The translations under genes and the position numbers were made by a program. A DNA stretch of 5,359 nt from an uncultured Opitutales bacterium (GTDB lineage Bacteria; Verrucomicrobiota; Verrucomicrobiia; Opitutales; UBA2995). The stretch is taken from positions 1-5,359 of the forward strand of contig CALGUT010000383.1 in NCBI GenBank assembly GCA_937920335.1, given 5' to 3'. Below are positions 5,181 through 5,359 of the stretch, in pieces. Below the pieces are notes generated by a model. The model did not search any database and had not been told where the DNA came from. It saw only the letters and a list, made by a program, of their open reading frames with translations. The first letter of the stretch is position 1; every line of letters begins with the position of its first letter.

Positions 5181-5359
5181 AGCGTTTTCAATGGGAGAAG
5201 AGCCGACGAGACGGTGGAATTGTGCGATAATCCATTAATTCTTCCCTAAATTAGGGCGGCGGCGGAATTTATGGGAATTCTCAGCCGTCAGACACGGAAA
5301 CGGAGATTGAAAACTTGATTAAAACACGTTTTTGCGCCCAAATGATTTCTCTAACACCT
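5181..5359. other. Right-hand intergenic stretch with no supportable gene
   Basis: No reading frame of useful length, Shine-Dalgarno-led start or T-tract terminator is seen after the ybjQ stop on either strand. It contains the odd palindrome CCCTAAATTAGGG (5244-5256), a GGCGGCGG run next to it, and several copies of GAATT/AATTC. A minus-strand frame stays open from the right edge for about 25 codons to a TGA near 5282, and an ATG at 5342 opens a plus-strand frame at the edge; neither can be judged from so little sequence. Confidence 0.4.
5244..5256. repeat. Short perfect palindrome
   Basis: CCCTAA and TTAGGG flank a single central A, giving a 13-base perfect inverted repeat followed by a GC-rich triplet run. 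There is no T-tract on either strand, so it is not a standard intrinsic terminator. It could be a regulator site for a gene beyond the right edge, or chance. Confidence 0.3.

Noticed and set aside
5271..5318. Small plus-strand frame of about 15 codons starting MGILSRQTRKRR
   Set aside because: Very short, with only a doubtful GGCGGCGGA as ribosome site and no supporting context.

Overview
The window looks like chromosome of a Verrucomicrobiota bacterium, most likely an Opitutae relative. The evidence is the style of the TonB-dependent receptor at the left edge: a VFELSPFNV box, then GYTATNTLSGTRFN, then a plug with RGPNGVLFG, a form common in that group. Moderate GC, several first genes without a Shine-Dalgarno sequence, and ECF sigma/DUF4252 neighbours fit but do not prove this. 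I saw no mobile element, CRISPR array, tRNA or rRNA.

Layout. From the left edge to about 1773, on the minus strand, lies the N-terminal two-thirds or so of an outer-membrane TonB-dependent receptor. It runs off the window, and its natural ATG frame is interrupted by a TAA at codon 6, inside the signal peptide. A 216-base gap follows, holding a clear intrinsic terminator (1924-1954) for the genes to its right. Those are two minus-strand DUF4252-type proteins, two bases apart: a lipoprotein (1990-2559) and, upstream of it, a secreted protein (2562-3119). A 100-base leader with an imperfect hairpin separates them from a minus-strand dihydrofolate reductase (3220-3714). A 119-base divergent intergenic region then leads to a plus-strand operon: an ECF sigma factor (3834-4394), a two-TM anti-sigma-like protein (4408-4848) and a YbjQ/UPF0145 protein (4845-5180). 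The last 179 bases hold no supportable gene.

How it may work together (inference). The sigma factor and the membrane protein look like an ECF sigma/anti-sigma pair, with YbjQ translationally coupled to the anti-sigma gene. The divergent DUF4252 pair, one soluble and periplasmic and one lipid-anchored, would be natural target or sensor genes for such a switch, giving a compact envelope-response locus. The DHFR is either an unrelated housekeeping neighbour or the first gene of the DUF4252 transcript. No stretch longer than 300 bases is without a gene.
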